Of a stretch of DNA of 64,000 nt, positions 31,739-43,674 are shown one piece after another (the stretch's first letter is position 1; each line of letters begins with the position of its first letter). The stretch lies in the NCBI GenBank assembly GCA_023374045.1, contig CM041780.1, positions 95,141,005 to 95,205,004 of the forward strand, written 5' to 3'. The stretch comes from Limonium bicolor. Its lineage: Eukaryota; Streptophyta; Magnoliopsida; Caryophyllales; Plumbaginaceae. The notes beneath the pieces were generated by a model. That model saw only the letters and a list, made by a program, of their open reading frames with translations. It was not told where the DNA came from and searched no databases. Position numbers and translations under genes: made by a program.

Positions 31739-33116
31739 AACTACGCGACCGGCACTACCTCCTCAAACACCAGGTTTTGTGGAGTATTCATTTTCCTATT
31801 ATATTTGCCGAAGTAACATTTTGTTTTGATCCAGGTGGTTTGCTTTTAATTACTGCCAACCTCGTTTTCCTGGCAGAGCTGTTGTCTACTTATATTTTTG
31901 ATCCAGGATAACGAAGCGGGCGTCTAGCCAAAGACGTTAAAGAAGGGCAGCTTCCCGGGAGGCAACCGGATGAACATTTATTTTATTTGCTTTTATGCTC
32001 TTTTAATTTTCAGGTTCTCTTTAAATTTTGTTTTTGCTAAACCTTAACCCCGTTTGTAGTATGGTTGCTTCTAGTGTCTTATGCAGGTGCAACTTCATGT
32101 CTACACCGCAACCAAGCTACGCTACTTGAGGCTGAAGCTCAAGTGTGGGGGAACTCCTATAACGCTAGCAAAAATAATCTCAGGGGAGTACCAGTTTCTT
32201 TAATTATGCTTTTATTTAAATAAAATCTGCAAAGGAGCGTTTATGTGCTTAAATGTTTATTTGTGACCTTTGTGTTTTCTCTATTTTATCTACTTACCGA
32301 AAAGGTCTTCTGAAAACCTTTCCCTTGTTTTTTCTGGTGAACAATGAGGACATTGTTCAATTTAAGTGTGGGGGAGTATGCCCTTTTCGGTGACATTTTG
32401 TGCTTAAATGCTTAATCTCTCTGCTTATCTTGCGTTTGTCCAAATTCAATATCGTGGACCCTTTATATGTGGTTGTTCTCTTTAAGAATAAATACTGTTA
32501 TGAATTGTGGGATAAATGGTACAAAAATTTTAAAATTTTGATTGCTTTTGAGGAGCATTTTTATGCGGTGTGGCCAAATGATCTGCAATGGTTGGATTTT
32601 TATTGCTCAGGGGTTCTATCTGTCTTCTCTCTTAGGGATTGCTAAGGGGGCTTCTCTGTCAAAAATAAAAAAACAAATAAGGGACTTGCGAGACACCATT
32701 GGTAACCAACAAAGAGAGTTGAGTGTTCTTAAATACAAAAGCTTGATGCTTACATATTATCTTCTCAACTCTTATGCAAAAGTGAAACAAATGTATAATC
32801 TATTTTTCCTTTTGTTTTCTCCTCAATGCCCATTCTTGAGAGAAGTTGGCCATGGTAAAAGTTCTCAAAGTCACCTTAGTTAAGAAGCATTGAAGTACTC
32901 CGGATCATACCCCGAAACTCTAATTTTTATTTTTACCCTGAGTACACCTGTGCCACCAGCAGTTGATGGATCACACTCCTCGAAATGTTTAAAGATCATG
33001 TACTGTTCACTTGTTTATCCTACCCTTCATAATAATATTTGTTAATATTGAGCATTCCCTACTTGCTTGGGTACATGGTTTTGCTTGAGGACAAGCAAAA
33101 GGTAAATGTGGGGGTG
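31739..33116 (+). mobile_element. 3' interior of element B
   Basis: Holds the post-pol stem-loop block (31,920-31,968), purine tracts near 32,138 and 32,364, hairpin gaacaatgaggacattgttc (32,339-32,358) and hairpin gcttgaggacaagc (33,083-33,096). The polypurine tract ggtaaatgtgggggtg abuts the 3' LTR. The short frames at 32,400-32,883 have no recognisable domain. Confidence 0.7.
31920..31968 (+). other. Conserved post-pol stem-loop block (element B copy)
   Basis: cgtctagccaaagacg (5-bp stem), then gaagggcagc and gggaggcaacc. It is retained although no pol gene remains upstream. Confidence 0.7.
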
Positions 33117-35158
33117 TGATAAGTGTCTAAATGAGCATGTTTTATGGGTGTATTTCATATATTATATCAGCACTTTTCTGCTCATTTCTCACTTATCGTA
33201 TGTTTTTCCTCTAGTTTATGTTTTATTGATTATCTCGCAAATTTATTGGTTAAACATGAGGAAACCCAAGCTAGGAGCAAAGTACACGAAGAGACGAACG
33301 CATAGACGCAAACGGCTCGAAAAACGGAGTCCAAACGAAGAATCTAGAGCCGGTCAAAATTCGCAAGTCAAATACACACGTCTGTGTGTTGTCCGTGTGT
33401 TGTCCTTGACTTGTCCGCATAACAAAGGGTGGACAGGGGTAGGACACAACACACGTCCGTGTGTTGTCCTTGACTTGTCCGCATAACAAAGGGTGGACAG
33501 GGGTAGGACACAAATGTGTCCGTCCAACTTTACCCGGACGTGGTTTATGTCCGCCCAACTTTACCCGGACAAGAGCAAATGTGTCCGCCTAGAAATGGCT
33601 GGACACAAACGTGGACATGAGCTGTCCACCTAGAAATGGCTGGACACAAACGTGGACACGGGGCGGACGCGTGTAAATGCACCAGATCTGGAAATTAACG
33701 CGACAGTTTTCTTCTTCGCCGACTGTCTTCCCCAAGTTGCTTCTGCGGCGCCTACAGACATGTCGAACTGCTTCTTCAACAATATCAGGCGCCTGCCGAC
33801 AGTTACTTACGCGTTCTGCCGCCCCCAATCCATTACTGAAATTGCTCACGCGGTGTTCCCTCTGTCTTCTTTCTCTTCATTTCTTCTATAAAACCCACAC
33901 TGCTTCTGCTCAAATAAATCATCCCTTCCTGAATCCAAATTAGACTTAGACCACCGTTTCAGACCACAGTATCACCGTTCACCACATTTCCACACCTACG
34001 ATCCATTCCATCCTCTTATCCTCCACTTCTCCATTTTATTTTTATTCTTCATTCCACCACACAGCAGAAGCACGATAAGAAGAAGAGAAGGAAAAGGGAG
34101 CTGGAGCAGAAGCGAATCACAGTCCAGTCTCCGCCGGCAGTCTCCAAATTAATGGCTATCTCTGCTTTCTTTTTATTACTGTTAATGTCTGAGTGATTTT
34201 ACTCGTATCCTAGGATGGGGTTTGACCCCAAATAATTCAGACTTATTATTAATACCAAGTTTGATTATAAATATTTGTTTTGTCTCTCTAAATTATTAAA
34301 TGCTTAAGAACTGATCATTTTTATGCATTTACGGTTTCTCTTATTTCAATGATTTTGTAAATCTGAGAATACACCACAAAGAAAGACAAACGTTAGATAT
34401 TATCTCCTTGATTAGCAGATAAAATCCATCGCTGTTATTAAAAGAATTCTTGCTTAATGCTAATTAATGATTTAGACTTCTTCTGATTGTAAAAAGTCTA
34501 TTGAATTAATTAAGAGTTGTCCTTATCTATGATTTAGGAAGGCCACAAGATAAATTCTTAAACAGACAAATAGAGCAAATTAGGATTATAATTAATGTCT
34601 GTACTTAAATAAATATTTATTACCTGTTTCACTTATTAAACTTGTTTTAATTCCTTTCAGCAAATATTGTTAAATGCTTAGCGTGACAAACTACTGCATT
34701 TATTTGGTAACTATCAACATATGATTTTGAGATAGGCAAGGTACCACAAAGGAATAAACCTTGGTATTTACACTCCGGATTGAGCAGGAAAATACTAAGG
34801 CTATTAATAAGAGTTCGTAACTGACAATTATTAACTCTAATAGACAATAAATAATTAAGACAGGATTATAAAATTGTTTAAGTAATTTAGGCCCCACTAT
34901 CCTAGGATACCTTTTCCATCCATTTACTTTATTTTACTGTTTTAATTATTTCTGCACTGATCCTAAAAATCAAGCTTGCCTCCGGCTAAACCCCAATTTA
35001 CATTTTATGCACTTTTATTTATCTTTTTGTACATTTACTAAACTGGATAATTAATTAGACAGTTACGAAGTCTCTGTGGATACGACCTTGTTGTACTACA
35101 AAGATTGGGTTCACTGCCCATAGTTAGCAAGATAGTTTAACTACTATTTTGCTCAACA
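33117..35158 (+). repeat. 3' LTR of element B
   Basis: 2,042 bp, TGATAAGTG…GCTCAACA, followed by TSD ataat. A GTCCG array is at 33,372-33,665 and tataaaa at 33,887-33,893. Confidence 0.95.
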
Positions 35159-35163
35159 ATAAT

Positions 35164-35391
35164 TTTTTCAATTTTTCTAAATTTGATTCCTGGACTTATG
35201 TTCTTCTGTGTGATGTTATTTATGCTATGTTTTGATGTTTTAAAGCCTTACATTCTGTTGTTTGATTGTGTGAAAGAATCTGTCTGAATAGAAATTTTGC
35301 TCGCTAGTTTTCAAGTGTTCGTGTGTTCTTCTGCTTATCCATTATCGCTTCTTTTTGTTTTGGCTTTTAAATTGCTCTGTTTACCGTTTAG
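35164..35391 (+). mobile_element. Element D interior upstream of its late ORF
   Basis: T-rich sequence continuing element D after B; no gene. A subgenomic or spliced leader for the following ORF would lie here. Confidence 0.5.
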
Positions 35392-36701
35392 ATGCCTAGA
35401 ACTAGAGGTGGTGGTGTCACACGCACGGGGTCCTCTTCCAGAGACTCACGCCCTGACGATCAGTCAGCTCCACAGCATCCTACACTTAGCCCTGACAGCT
35501 TCATCTCCGCTACAGCCCGTGCCTGGTTCGACCAGGGCGGGGCATTTGTCATGAAGCGGTGCATCAACCAAGAGGCGACATCTGCTACCGGACTCAGGGA
35601 TATCTTCGCTGTGTTCGGCTTAGAGAGCATACTGCGCATAGGCGAGGGCCTCTACTCCCCTGCTCTGGTACGAGAGTTCTACACAAATGCAGAGGAGCAC
35701 GACACGACAAACGTCCTCACTTCTTACTTGCACCACTTCCCTGTAGAGGTAACCCCCAAGACCTTTAGCATTGTTCTAAACTTACTTGACAATGAAGTTG
35801 CACACTTAGAATTTACGGAGGGGGAGCTTAGGCGTAGTAAAACTAGATGGGTACAGGAGGTAGGGAGTACTACTAGACATCGGGGTGAGGAACACAGACC
35901 GTACTCCCATACGCTACCCTCCCCTCCCTTCTTCAGAGGCTCCTAGCAGAGATCCTCAGTCATCAGATCCGGCCTCATGCCGGTAATGATGCTTCTGACG
36001 AGGACTGTGTTCTGCTAGACTCTCTCCTAGCTACGCCACCTCCACCAGCTCGGCAGATCTCCATCCCTTTCATGATGTTTCACCAGCTGCATAAGGTGGT
36101 GACATATCTGAGGACGAAGAAGAAGATTACCCCCATCTTCCTCATCTTCCTCCTGCATTTTCTATCCACCACACTCCCCAATGATGTCTTTACCGGTGTC
36201 GAGATGCGGGAGGGAGACAAACCCATCACATTACAGACTCTCAAGAGATGGGGATTCTTGTGTCTCGATGACGGCAGTTGGGTGAAGGGTAGCTCGGGCC
36301 TGGGGCCCGCTGGCACATCTTCGAGCTCTAGCTCTACTGCGGCACCTACTACAGCCATGGAGCCTCATATCCCTCCGGTGATGAGCATCCCGCCAGAGAT
36401 GCAGGCCATGATGGACTTCATCCTACAGCCGCAGCAGAGGATGGCGCAGCAGTTTGAGGATGTGCAGCAGCGCCAGGAGCGCATGGAGGGGCATATCGAT
36501 TACATTCGCCAGACACAGCAGCACCTCCAGACAAAGCAGACCACTCTCCGAGACACCCAGGCCTTGATCACACAACGCTTGGAGCGTAGTGATGCATTTC
36601 AGCAAGAGACAGCTTCACAGCAGGCCCAGACTAGCCAGCTCCTGCAGATGCTCTTTGACAGGATGGGTGCGGGAGCTCCACCACCACAGCCACCTCAGTG
36701 A
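35392..36701 (+). pseudogene. Late ORF of element D ('putative plant transposon protein', env position of Athila)
   Basis: The first frame (ATG 35,392) has a basic N-terminus and then …FISATARAWFD…, …ALVREFYTN… and VTPKTFSIVLNL. This is the pattern of the putative plant transposon protein domain found after integrase in Athila-like elements. A frame slip near 35,870 leads to the second frame (to 36,701), which continues the domain (LPNDVFTG…LKRWGFLC). It ends in a Q-rich coiled coil (QQRQERMEGHIDYIRQTQQ) and a PPPQPPQ tail. There is no signal peptide or transmembrane segment, so nothing supports a true envelope protein. The function is unknown. Confidence 0.75.
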
Positions 36702-38251
36702 CGAACATCACACCTTTATTGCTTTCTTTATTTTATTTATTTATTATTTTTTTCAGTACTTTTATTTTGAATTGTTTTACTTTTGTTTGTTGAGACTAAC
36801 GTTGAACAAGGAACTAGCAGGTGAAATGGTAATATTTATATTTGGCAGTGTTTTAATTCTAAATGCTGAATTACCTGTTTCTCTTAGCAGTGCAACGTTC
36901 TTAAATGATTTATTTACTTGTCACCTCTATTGCGAAACCAACGGCTATAAGTACAGGAAATGGAACCACATTACTCTCAAACGTCTGATAAGCTCGAACT
37001 CTGGGGAGTATTCTTTCTCTAACATTGATCATGCAATTCAAATATTCCCTATTGTTCGAGTTAATACTCTTTATTATGTGATCATACATGCAGTGGAAAA
37101 CTATCATCTTTTACTCTGCACAATAAGAGCTTTATCTGTGACTAAGTCAGGAATGTCTCGACCCCTGCAAAGCTTCAAGTGTGAGGAAGGACATCATCCT
37201 CAATCTATAATACCAGGGGAGTCTCAGTTCCTAATTTAATATATTGATGTTCCGCATTTCTTATGTTGAGGTTTAATTATTGCAAATGCATCTATCATGA
37301 GTCTGGCATGTTTTGAAAGGCCTTTTACTTGCATTTCTTTTATGACCAATGAGGACATTGCTCCTCTTAAGTGTGAGGAAGGAAAGACCTTTCCCTGAAA
37401 ACATGCTAGTTGTTCTTTAATGCCACACTCGCTTTTTGCTACTTTAATACCTGTGTATTCTGATAAATAAGATGAATAGTTGCAGGAGTTTTTTAAATTA
37501 GTCAAGTGACAACCGTAAGAATCGTTTGGCTTGATGAAGTTTGGATAAATAGTTTTGTTCAAAAATTCTCTCTTTTCACTGAAATCAGGTAGATTAGCTA
37601 GTTGTGGAAACCGGATTATTTTAGTTAGGGATTTGGGAAATGATGTGAAGTTTGGAATGAAAAGGATAAGGCAGGTACTCCGCTGATCAAAAAAAATTCC
37701 TAACAATAGCAGGCCTCGTCTATCCGGTTATTAAGTCTTAAGGGTGCCTTAACACCTATCTACCTAAGGTCTCGGGATCTGGGATAGTTGGCCCAACACC
37801 ATTACAATGATAGAGAGAAAAGTCTGGGTTATGGAATAACTTTGCAAATTCCTTTGTTTTATATTTATTGAAGAAGAATGTTCTTGCTTACGAAAAAGAT
37901 AATTGCAGTCAATTTGCTTTTGATCATTGAGTACGTGGTGTTGAAAGGTATTGGGGAATAAGGCATTACTTCACACCCCTTGTCATCCAAGGTTAGAGGA
38001 ATGAAAATTGGTGGAAAGTCCCAGGCTAAGCTAACTTGTTTTCTACAATCTACCTTCTCTATGCTTTTATAAAAATGTTCTTCGTTCACTGTTTGCGAAA
38101 ACCTACTTCTAAAAGCAAGATTATTCTTTCATTTGTCACTTTGTTTGATTTCCTTCTGCACTTGTTTGATCTTGAGATTATTTGACGGCTTTAGAGATAT
38201 TCTTATTCATTATTTGCTTGAGGACAAGAAAAGGCTTAAGTGTGAGGAAGT
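36702..38251 (+). mobile_element. 3' interior of element D with hairpin plus purine-tract modules
   Basis: The frames here are short and unsupported. Purine tracts agtgtgaggaag occur near 37,180 and 37,370 and at 38,238-38,251. Hairpin caatgaggacattg (37,347-37,360) precedes the second and gcttgaggacaag (38,216-38,228) the third. The last tract is the polypurine tract of D. Confidence 0.7.
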
Positions 38252-39899
38252 TGATAAGTGTGAAACATATAGGCTTTTTAGGGTTTAATTACCTTATAAT
38301 CTGCAACAGTTTAGGCAATGTTTCCCACTTATTATGCGTTTTTCCTGAGATTGATGTTTTGATATGAATTGACGCATTATATATGTTAAATATAGGAAAA
38401 ACCCATGGAAATGAAGAGTTTACATCATAAGGATTACAATGAAACAAACGGGGAACAAATCAGAAAAAACGACGCAAAAATTGGTCACGTCCGACCCACA
38501 CTAAGCCGGACGCAAATCCGGACGTATGTTAAGGAATGCGTCCGGATCTGGACATTGAGCCGGACGTGACACGAGACGCAGATCCAAACCTCTATCTCAC
38601 GTCCGGATCCGGACACTAAGCGGATGTGAGACGAGATTCTGATCTACTTTTATCTCACATCCTGATCCGGACACAGATCCGGACTTCACACAGATGGAAA
38701 AAAAAATAAAAAGAAGATCAGGCTGATAATTTGTGCAATTATCAGCCAAAAGCTGCACGCATCAATCAGAGATAACTCTTCCAAGTGCTCCACTAATCTA
38801 CCCAATTCACCCACTAATCCTTGTCTTCACTTTCCTTTCTTATTTAAGCAAACGTTTTCTTCCTAATTCGGGGCACCAGACACTCTCGTCTACACAATAC
38901 ACTCTCATCCTCTCACTCCATACTGCTTCCCCATTCACGCTCAATTTTTCATCCCCATATCAACTCTCCTTTAGTCACAGACGTAACAAAGCTCAGCGCT
39001 TCATTTAGTCACGTCTAGATCTACGTCCGGATCCGGACTGACCATATACATGCGTCCGGATCGACGTCCGACCCTAGGCGACCCGGACGTGACACAAACA
39101 AGAGAGGAAACTGCAGAATTGGTGACAGCTTCTAAAATCAGTTTTTCTGCTAAATCCCTTTATCCTTACTCTGTTTAAATTGAGCATTGTTATTATGTCT
39201 ATGGCTGAGTAGTCACTTTTAATTCCAGTTTACTTTGTATCCCTAGATTAATTATTTCTGAACCTTTGTGATTTTCTGCAATTCAATAGAATAAAGTTCT
39301 TTTCCCTTATGAAGTCCTAAATTCTCTTTAATCTGACCAATTATTGAGTTTATCGGTTTGTTAGCTTATAAGTGAAAACTACGGCTATCAATTGGCTACA
39401 GGGAAAGAACCGGTTAGTGTAGAGATGATAATTCCTCTAAACTACTAGTTGACTATTAATCTAGACTTTGCTTAAAGCAATTAGTAAACAATGAATTCAT
39501 AACGAGAGTTAGGATTCGGTCTTTGCTAATTAGAATTCATTGAGCGGGAGACCGGATGCGAATTACCTTTGTTCTAGGGTTTTATTCAGAATTCTACAGA
39601 AATCACTTAGGGGACGAAATTGCAGATCTAGGGAGAAGTAGTAAACCGGAATTTCCCTTATCAAGCAAATTCAAATTAGTTATTTTCCTATTATTTATTG
39701 CTTATCGATCTCTTTTACAGCATTCACTATCACATACAAAAACCCCCAATTTCCTGTTATTTTTACATTATTCTTGTTTTGTTTGTGAGTAAAGATTAAA
39801 CTAGGCATTGCCTCCCCTGGTTCGATACTCAGGGAATACTCCGAGATTTAAACTTGCTATAATCGACCGGTGCACTTGCCGTTAGGTTAAACCCCCACA
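38252..39899 (+). repeat. 3' LTR of element D
   Basis: 1,648 bp, TGATAAGTG…CCCCCACA. It is distantly similar to LTR A in its 3' half (atggctgagtagt; cacttgccgttaggtt). No left partner is visible. Confidence 0.85.
38486..38690 (+). repeat. CCGG palindrome array in LTR D
   Basis: Four units with cacgtccgga…ccggacgtg-type arms at about 38,489, 38,540, 38,601 and 38,659, spaced 51-61 bp. A further cluster is at 39,008-39,090. The first array lies 150-360 bp upstream of a weak TATA-like ttatttaa near 38,840. Confidence 0.75.
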
Positions 39900-40717
39900 G
39901 CTATCCCGTAGCATGCTGCGTATGACACTCTTCTGTTATTCTCTCACGGGTGTCTCCCCCATTCTTTTCATGAGTGGTATTCCTCATTCTGTTTTTGATA
40001 TCTCTCCGTTCTTTTTGTATGCATTGAGTAATAGTGCCCCACTTTGATTTATGACTTCCGAAAGCTCTGTTTGTGTGCTTTGCTTGCGCGTTTGATTTGT
40101 GCTAAACTTTGTCATTCTTTTTCTACCTACTTCTGCTAGTGGACTATGTCTTCTTCTGTTTTGACTCTTAGATGACGAATATGTTTTCAATTGTTTTGAG
40201 CATGCTTGTTGATAAAGTGTATCATCTACTGAGTGTATGGTTGCTCACCCCCTCCTTTCCACTAACTCTTGCAGATTGATCAGCGAAGACTTTTTTATGT
40301 TGTCTAGAGACTCTATCTCATTTGTATTTGATAAACATTCAGTAGTACTTAAAGTCCGGGCCTATTGAGCCACGGGCTATTGACTTGTGTTCTGGTATTT
40401 GAACTAACGTTTGGGGATTGCAAGACACCCCTCTCGTTCCTATATATATTTATATAATCATTGCTTCGCCTATTCGTTGGATATTAGTTAGGAGCCTTGC
40501 GTATCTTAGGTAGTAAGTGCGATGTGTAATGACCTTAGAACTAGGCCATGTTAGGGGTCGTTACTCCCCAACATTCTTCAGCCTTTGGATGCCTGCAGTT
40601 AATTCCCTACAAAGAAGACAAGGAAACACACACAAAAACTAATGGATATACAGAGTGGGACTGTATCTCACAAGGGAATTTATAATATCTTTACTTATCA
40701 CTATACATCTTAAATGA
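39900..40717 (+). other. Gene-free sequence with LTR-like character
   Basis: No coding frame. A block near 40,200-40,600 (gctcaccccctcctttcc; gttaggggtcgttactcc) looks like the R/U5 end of a chromovirus LTR, but no boundaries are visible. Confidence 0.3.
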
Positions 40718-40726
40718 TAACTTATT

Positions 40727-41226
40727 GAGTAAATTACTCGGAACCCCCTTGAGGATTAGGCATAATACAGTTAACCCCCTTGTGTATCATAATTATTGGT
40801 AACCACCTTGAGGTTACAGTATCTTTGACTCTAAGCCCCTTAACTATAATTCCATTATTAAAATGTTAACCATGTGCTAACCCATCAACTTAATGACATT
40901 ATTAATTCATACTTGACAAAAAATAGTGCTTAATCAGCATTCTTATTGTGTGAAAACCATTAACCCTACCTCAAAAATGCATCTAAAATGGGATGAAGGA
41001 GAGTTAAACGATGTTGATTAAGCAGTTTTGTTGTCTAGATTGGCATTAATAATGTGATTAAGTTGATGGGCCAGCTTGTAGTTAATGTTTTGATAACAAA
41101 GTTATAGTTTGGGGGCTCATGGTCAGAGATACCGTAACCTCAAGGTGGTTACCAATAATTATGATAAATACAAGGGGGTTAACCGTATTATGCCCATTCC
41201 TCAAGGGGCAACTGAGTAATTTACTC
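40727..41226. mobile_element. MULE-type MITE, copy 1 (500 bp)
   Basis: Ends gagtaaattactc / gagtaatttactc extend into terminal inverted repeats of about 120-130 bp, with interruptions. Flanked by a perfect 9-bp direct repeat taacttatt (40,718-40,726 and 41,227-41,235), the duplication size of Mutator-like elements. No coding capacity. A second copy is at 63,163-63,661. Confidence 0.9.
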
Positions 41227-41235
41227 TAACTTATT

Positions 41236-43674
41236 TAACGAAATATAACCATGATGAAGTTATATTATGTTCTCCAACTCTCTTCATATGGGATTAGTAT
41301 CCCATTCCAAGTTATTTCTTCTCATTTCTTTTGTAATCCTTTATTAGGTCACATCATGTTCTCATCCTTTTTCCTGAATAATTCTTATAGTCTTTTTAGT
41401 TCCATTTTCAGTCATATAGAAGTCCATACCTAAGGTCTTACTACCTCAACAAAAGTAGTCCTTGAAATACCCCTAAGTGAATAATTAATTAATTAAAGGA
41501 ATTATATCACCCCTAAATGTATTGTATACATAATTATATATAGTCCAAAGGTCAATAAACCTTACATTAATTAATGGACTAAAGAGGGAATATTTATAAG
41601 AAGAAATCAACTAATAAATATGTAACATGTAACATGACAATACATGAAATAAGAGCACAAATATTATGAAAGATATATGTAGTATACTTTATATAGTCAC
41701 AATGGATAGTAAAGTATACTAATCACTCAAAATACAAGGGAATACACTTAAACACAATGGAATACACCTTAGAACAAGGTAACTACACAAGTTACAACCT
41801 AACACATTAAACAAGTCTAAAATGTACAACATGTGTGTCATAATATTACAAGACACAAAATTTTCAAAATAACCCCACAATTTATGGGCTGGCCTGTTTG
41901 AAGGGAAAGTAGGCTGCCAAAAGCACTTTTTACAATGGAAGGAAGTTTCCTAAAGTCAAAAGTCTTACCACCTAGGGAACTATAACTCACACTTTACTTA
42001 CACCCCTCTCTCACTCTCTTATTTCTTTTGCCCATGTTTTGTTAGCCTTGGCCCGAAATATTGAAAAGGAAAGACCTCCATTTTGACTCACAAGGTAAAA
42101 ACCACTCATAAGGTTCATTTTGTGCTATAGCTTTAGATTTTGTTTAAGGAGTCTAAAAGACCCTAATTTTTGAACCTTTATTCTTGTATCATGGATGAAA
42201 AATGGAGTCTCCATACCCTTTGAACTTGGCCAAAAATCAAGAGGAAACAAATAAGAAAAGTCAACAATAAAGAGGGTAAGGAACTAATCTAAGTTTGGTA
42301 CTTTAAAAACACTTGATTAAGCTTTGAATCTGTACAAAAACTTAATGTACATCCTTACATGATTTTAGGGCCAAATTCCAAGGGAAAACAACAACCTTTG
42401 GAACCTAAGGTTAATGTTCTAACCTTAATGCACATTTTGAGGTTTTTAAGTTGTTCTATGTTTATATATATATATATGTATGGCCGAAACTTAACTGTAA
42501 AAAATGGTCTATAAATGACCTAGGAATGGATATAAACCCACATTAAAACATTTGGCTAATTTTACTAATGGTTTAAGTACATAAATGTCAAATGTATAAA
42601 GTTTAAGGGGTTATTTGGTAAAAACACCGAAACTTTGGCAGTGGGTTGTGACTAGGCTAAATTATCAGCTTGTTATTAGGAGTATTTTGGTGTATAAAAT
42701 GTTTATATTATGGTTGTAATATGGCCAAATGTTTGGGCCTTGTTTCATAAGCATTTAGGTGTATTTAATGTCTTTAAAAGCATATATTAAATTAATATAT
42801 AAGCTGTAAAAATCTGGAATTGTAAGGGAACTTTGGTGATGTAAAAGAAATGTTCAAAACCCTAAAGTCTTTGGAGTCCCATAAACGCTAGAAATGTAAA
42901 ATCTTTTGGGTGCTACCGCCACATTCCTCCCATGAGAATGTTAAGGCTAAATCACTTCTCAAGTCAAATGTAATCTTTCAAAAATTTTGGACATGACTTT
43001 CCAAGTGAAATACCCCAAGTTATGAGAAAACCCTAAAGTCTTGGAAGTCCCAGAAACGTTAGAAACCCTAATTCCCGGAAGTCCCAGAAATGCTAGAAAC
43101 CCTAATTCTCGAAAGTCCCATAAATCATGGAAATTGTCTTAAAAACTTTAGGAAAGTCTTGGATACTTAATAAAACGCTAGGAACCCTAGTAACTAGAGA
43201 GGGAAGACCTTGGAAAATTCTAGAAGACCCGGTAAAACTCTAATAGTCGGAAATGTCTCCATAGTTAGTTTTACACCTTCATAGTCATTTTTCTCCTTAA
43301 GAAACACCTTAAGAAGCTTGTTAAGCACGAGGTGGTGACCTAGTAGGTAGTAAGCATGAGGTGGCAACACTAGTTAACCTAAGCACGTGGTGTCGGGAAG
43401 CACGAGGTGTGTCATGAAATGATTGGTTAACATGCTGTCCACTAGGATACACACAAGCTAGCAAGCAAATAGGAGATGTCATGAGGTCATTGGTTAGGTT
43501 TTAAGTCAAAGTACAACAACATGGTTCAACATCTAATTCCTTTTATACCCTTAAGTGGCACTGTAAATGAGCTATAACCAGAAGTGTATTCATTTCACTT
43601 ACACTTACACATTAGTAGGACATATTACCAAACTATACCTAGCAAAGAGGCGGCTAAACTAGCCAAACCATGCC
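41236..43674. other. AT-rich region without genes; short direct repeats
   Basis: No gene recognised. At 43,020-43,130 a ~34-bp unit (aagtcccagaaa…ctagaaaccctaatt) is repeated about three times, and a diverged copy is near 42,860. A tatatatatatatg tract is at about 42,465. Part of this may belong to LTR H. Confidence 0.4.

Larger units (their letters stand above)
16970..35158 (+). mobile_element. Element B: complete non-autonomous Athila-like retrotransposon, interrupted by C
   Basis: LTRs TGATAAGTG…GCTCAACA are flanked by a perfect TSD ataat (16,965-16,969 and 35,159-35,163). After removal of C and one copy of its TSD, the element is about 6.3 kb with ~2.05-kb LTRs. It has an Athila-type PBS, one short gag-derived ORF, the post-pol block and hairpin plus purine-tract modules, but no protease, RT or integrase. 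Confidence 0.93.
6506..39899 (+). mobile_element. Athila-lineage element D (host of the nested stack), 5' part missing
   Basis: The TSDs of A (agaat) and B (ataat) show that 6,506-8,670, 16,703-16,969 and 35,164-39,899 were one contiguous sequence of about 7.15 kb before the insertions. Read in that order it holds the integrase half of pol, the conserved post-pol stem-loop, a long 3' region with palindromes, an ORF in the Athila env position, a polypurine tract and a 3' LTR. RT, protease, gag and the 5' LTR are absent. They would be expected left of LTR E, which interrupts pol. Confidence 0.8.

Noticed and set aside
32400..32883. Overlapping 81- and 113-codon frames in element B
   Set aside because: Located in the AT-rich 3' interior; no domain, and similar short frames occur by chance in such sequence.
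36589..37239. 216-codon plus-strand ORF
   Set aside because: Its start overlaps the end of the late ORF of D in another frame, and it continues into non-coding 3' DNA with purine tracts.
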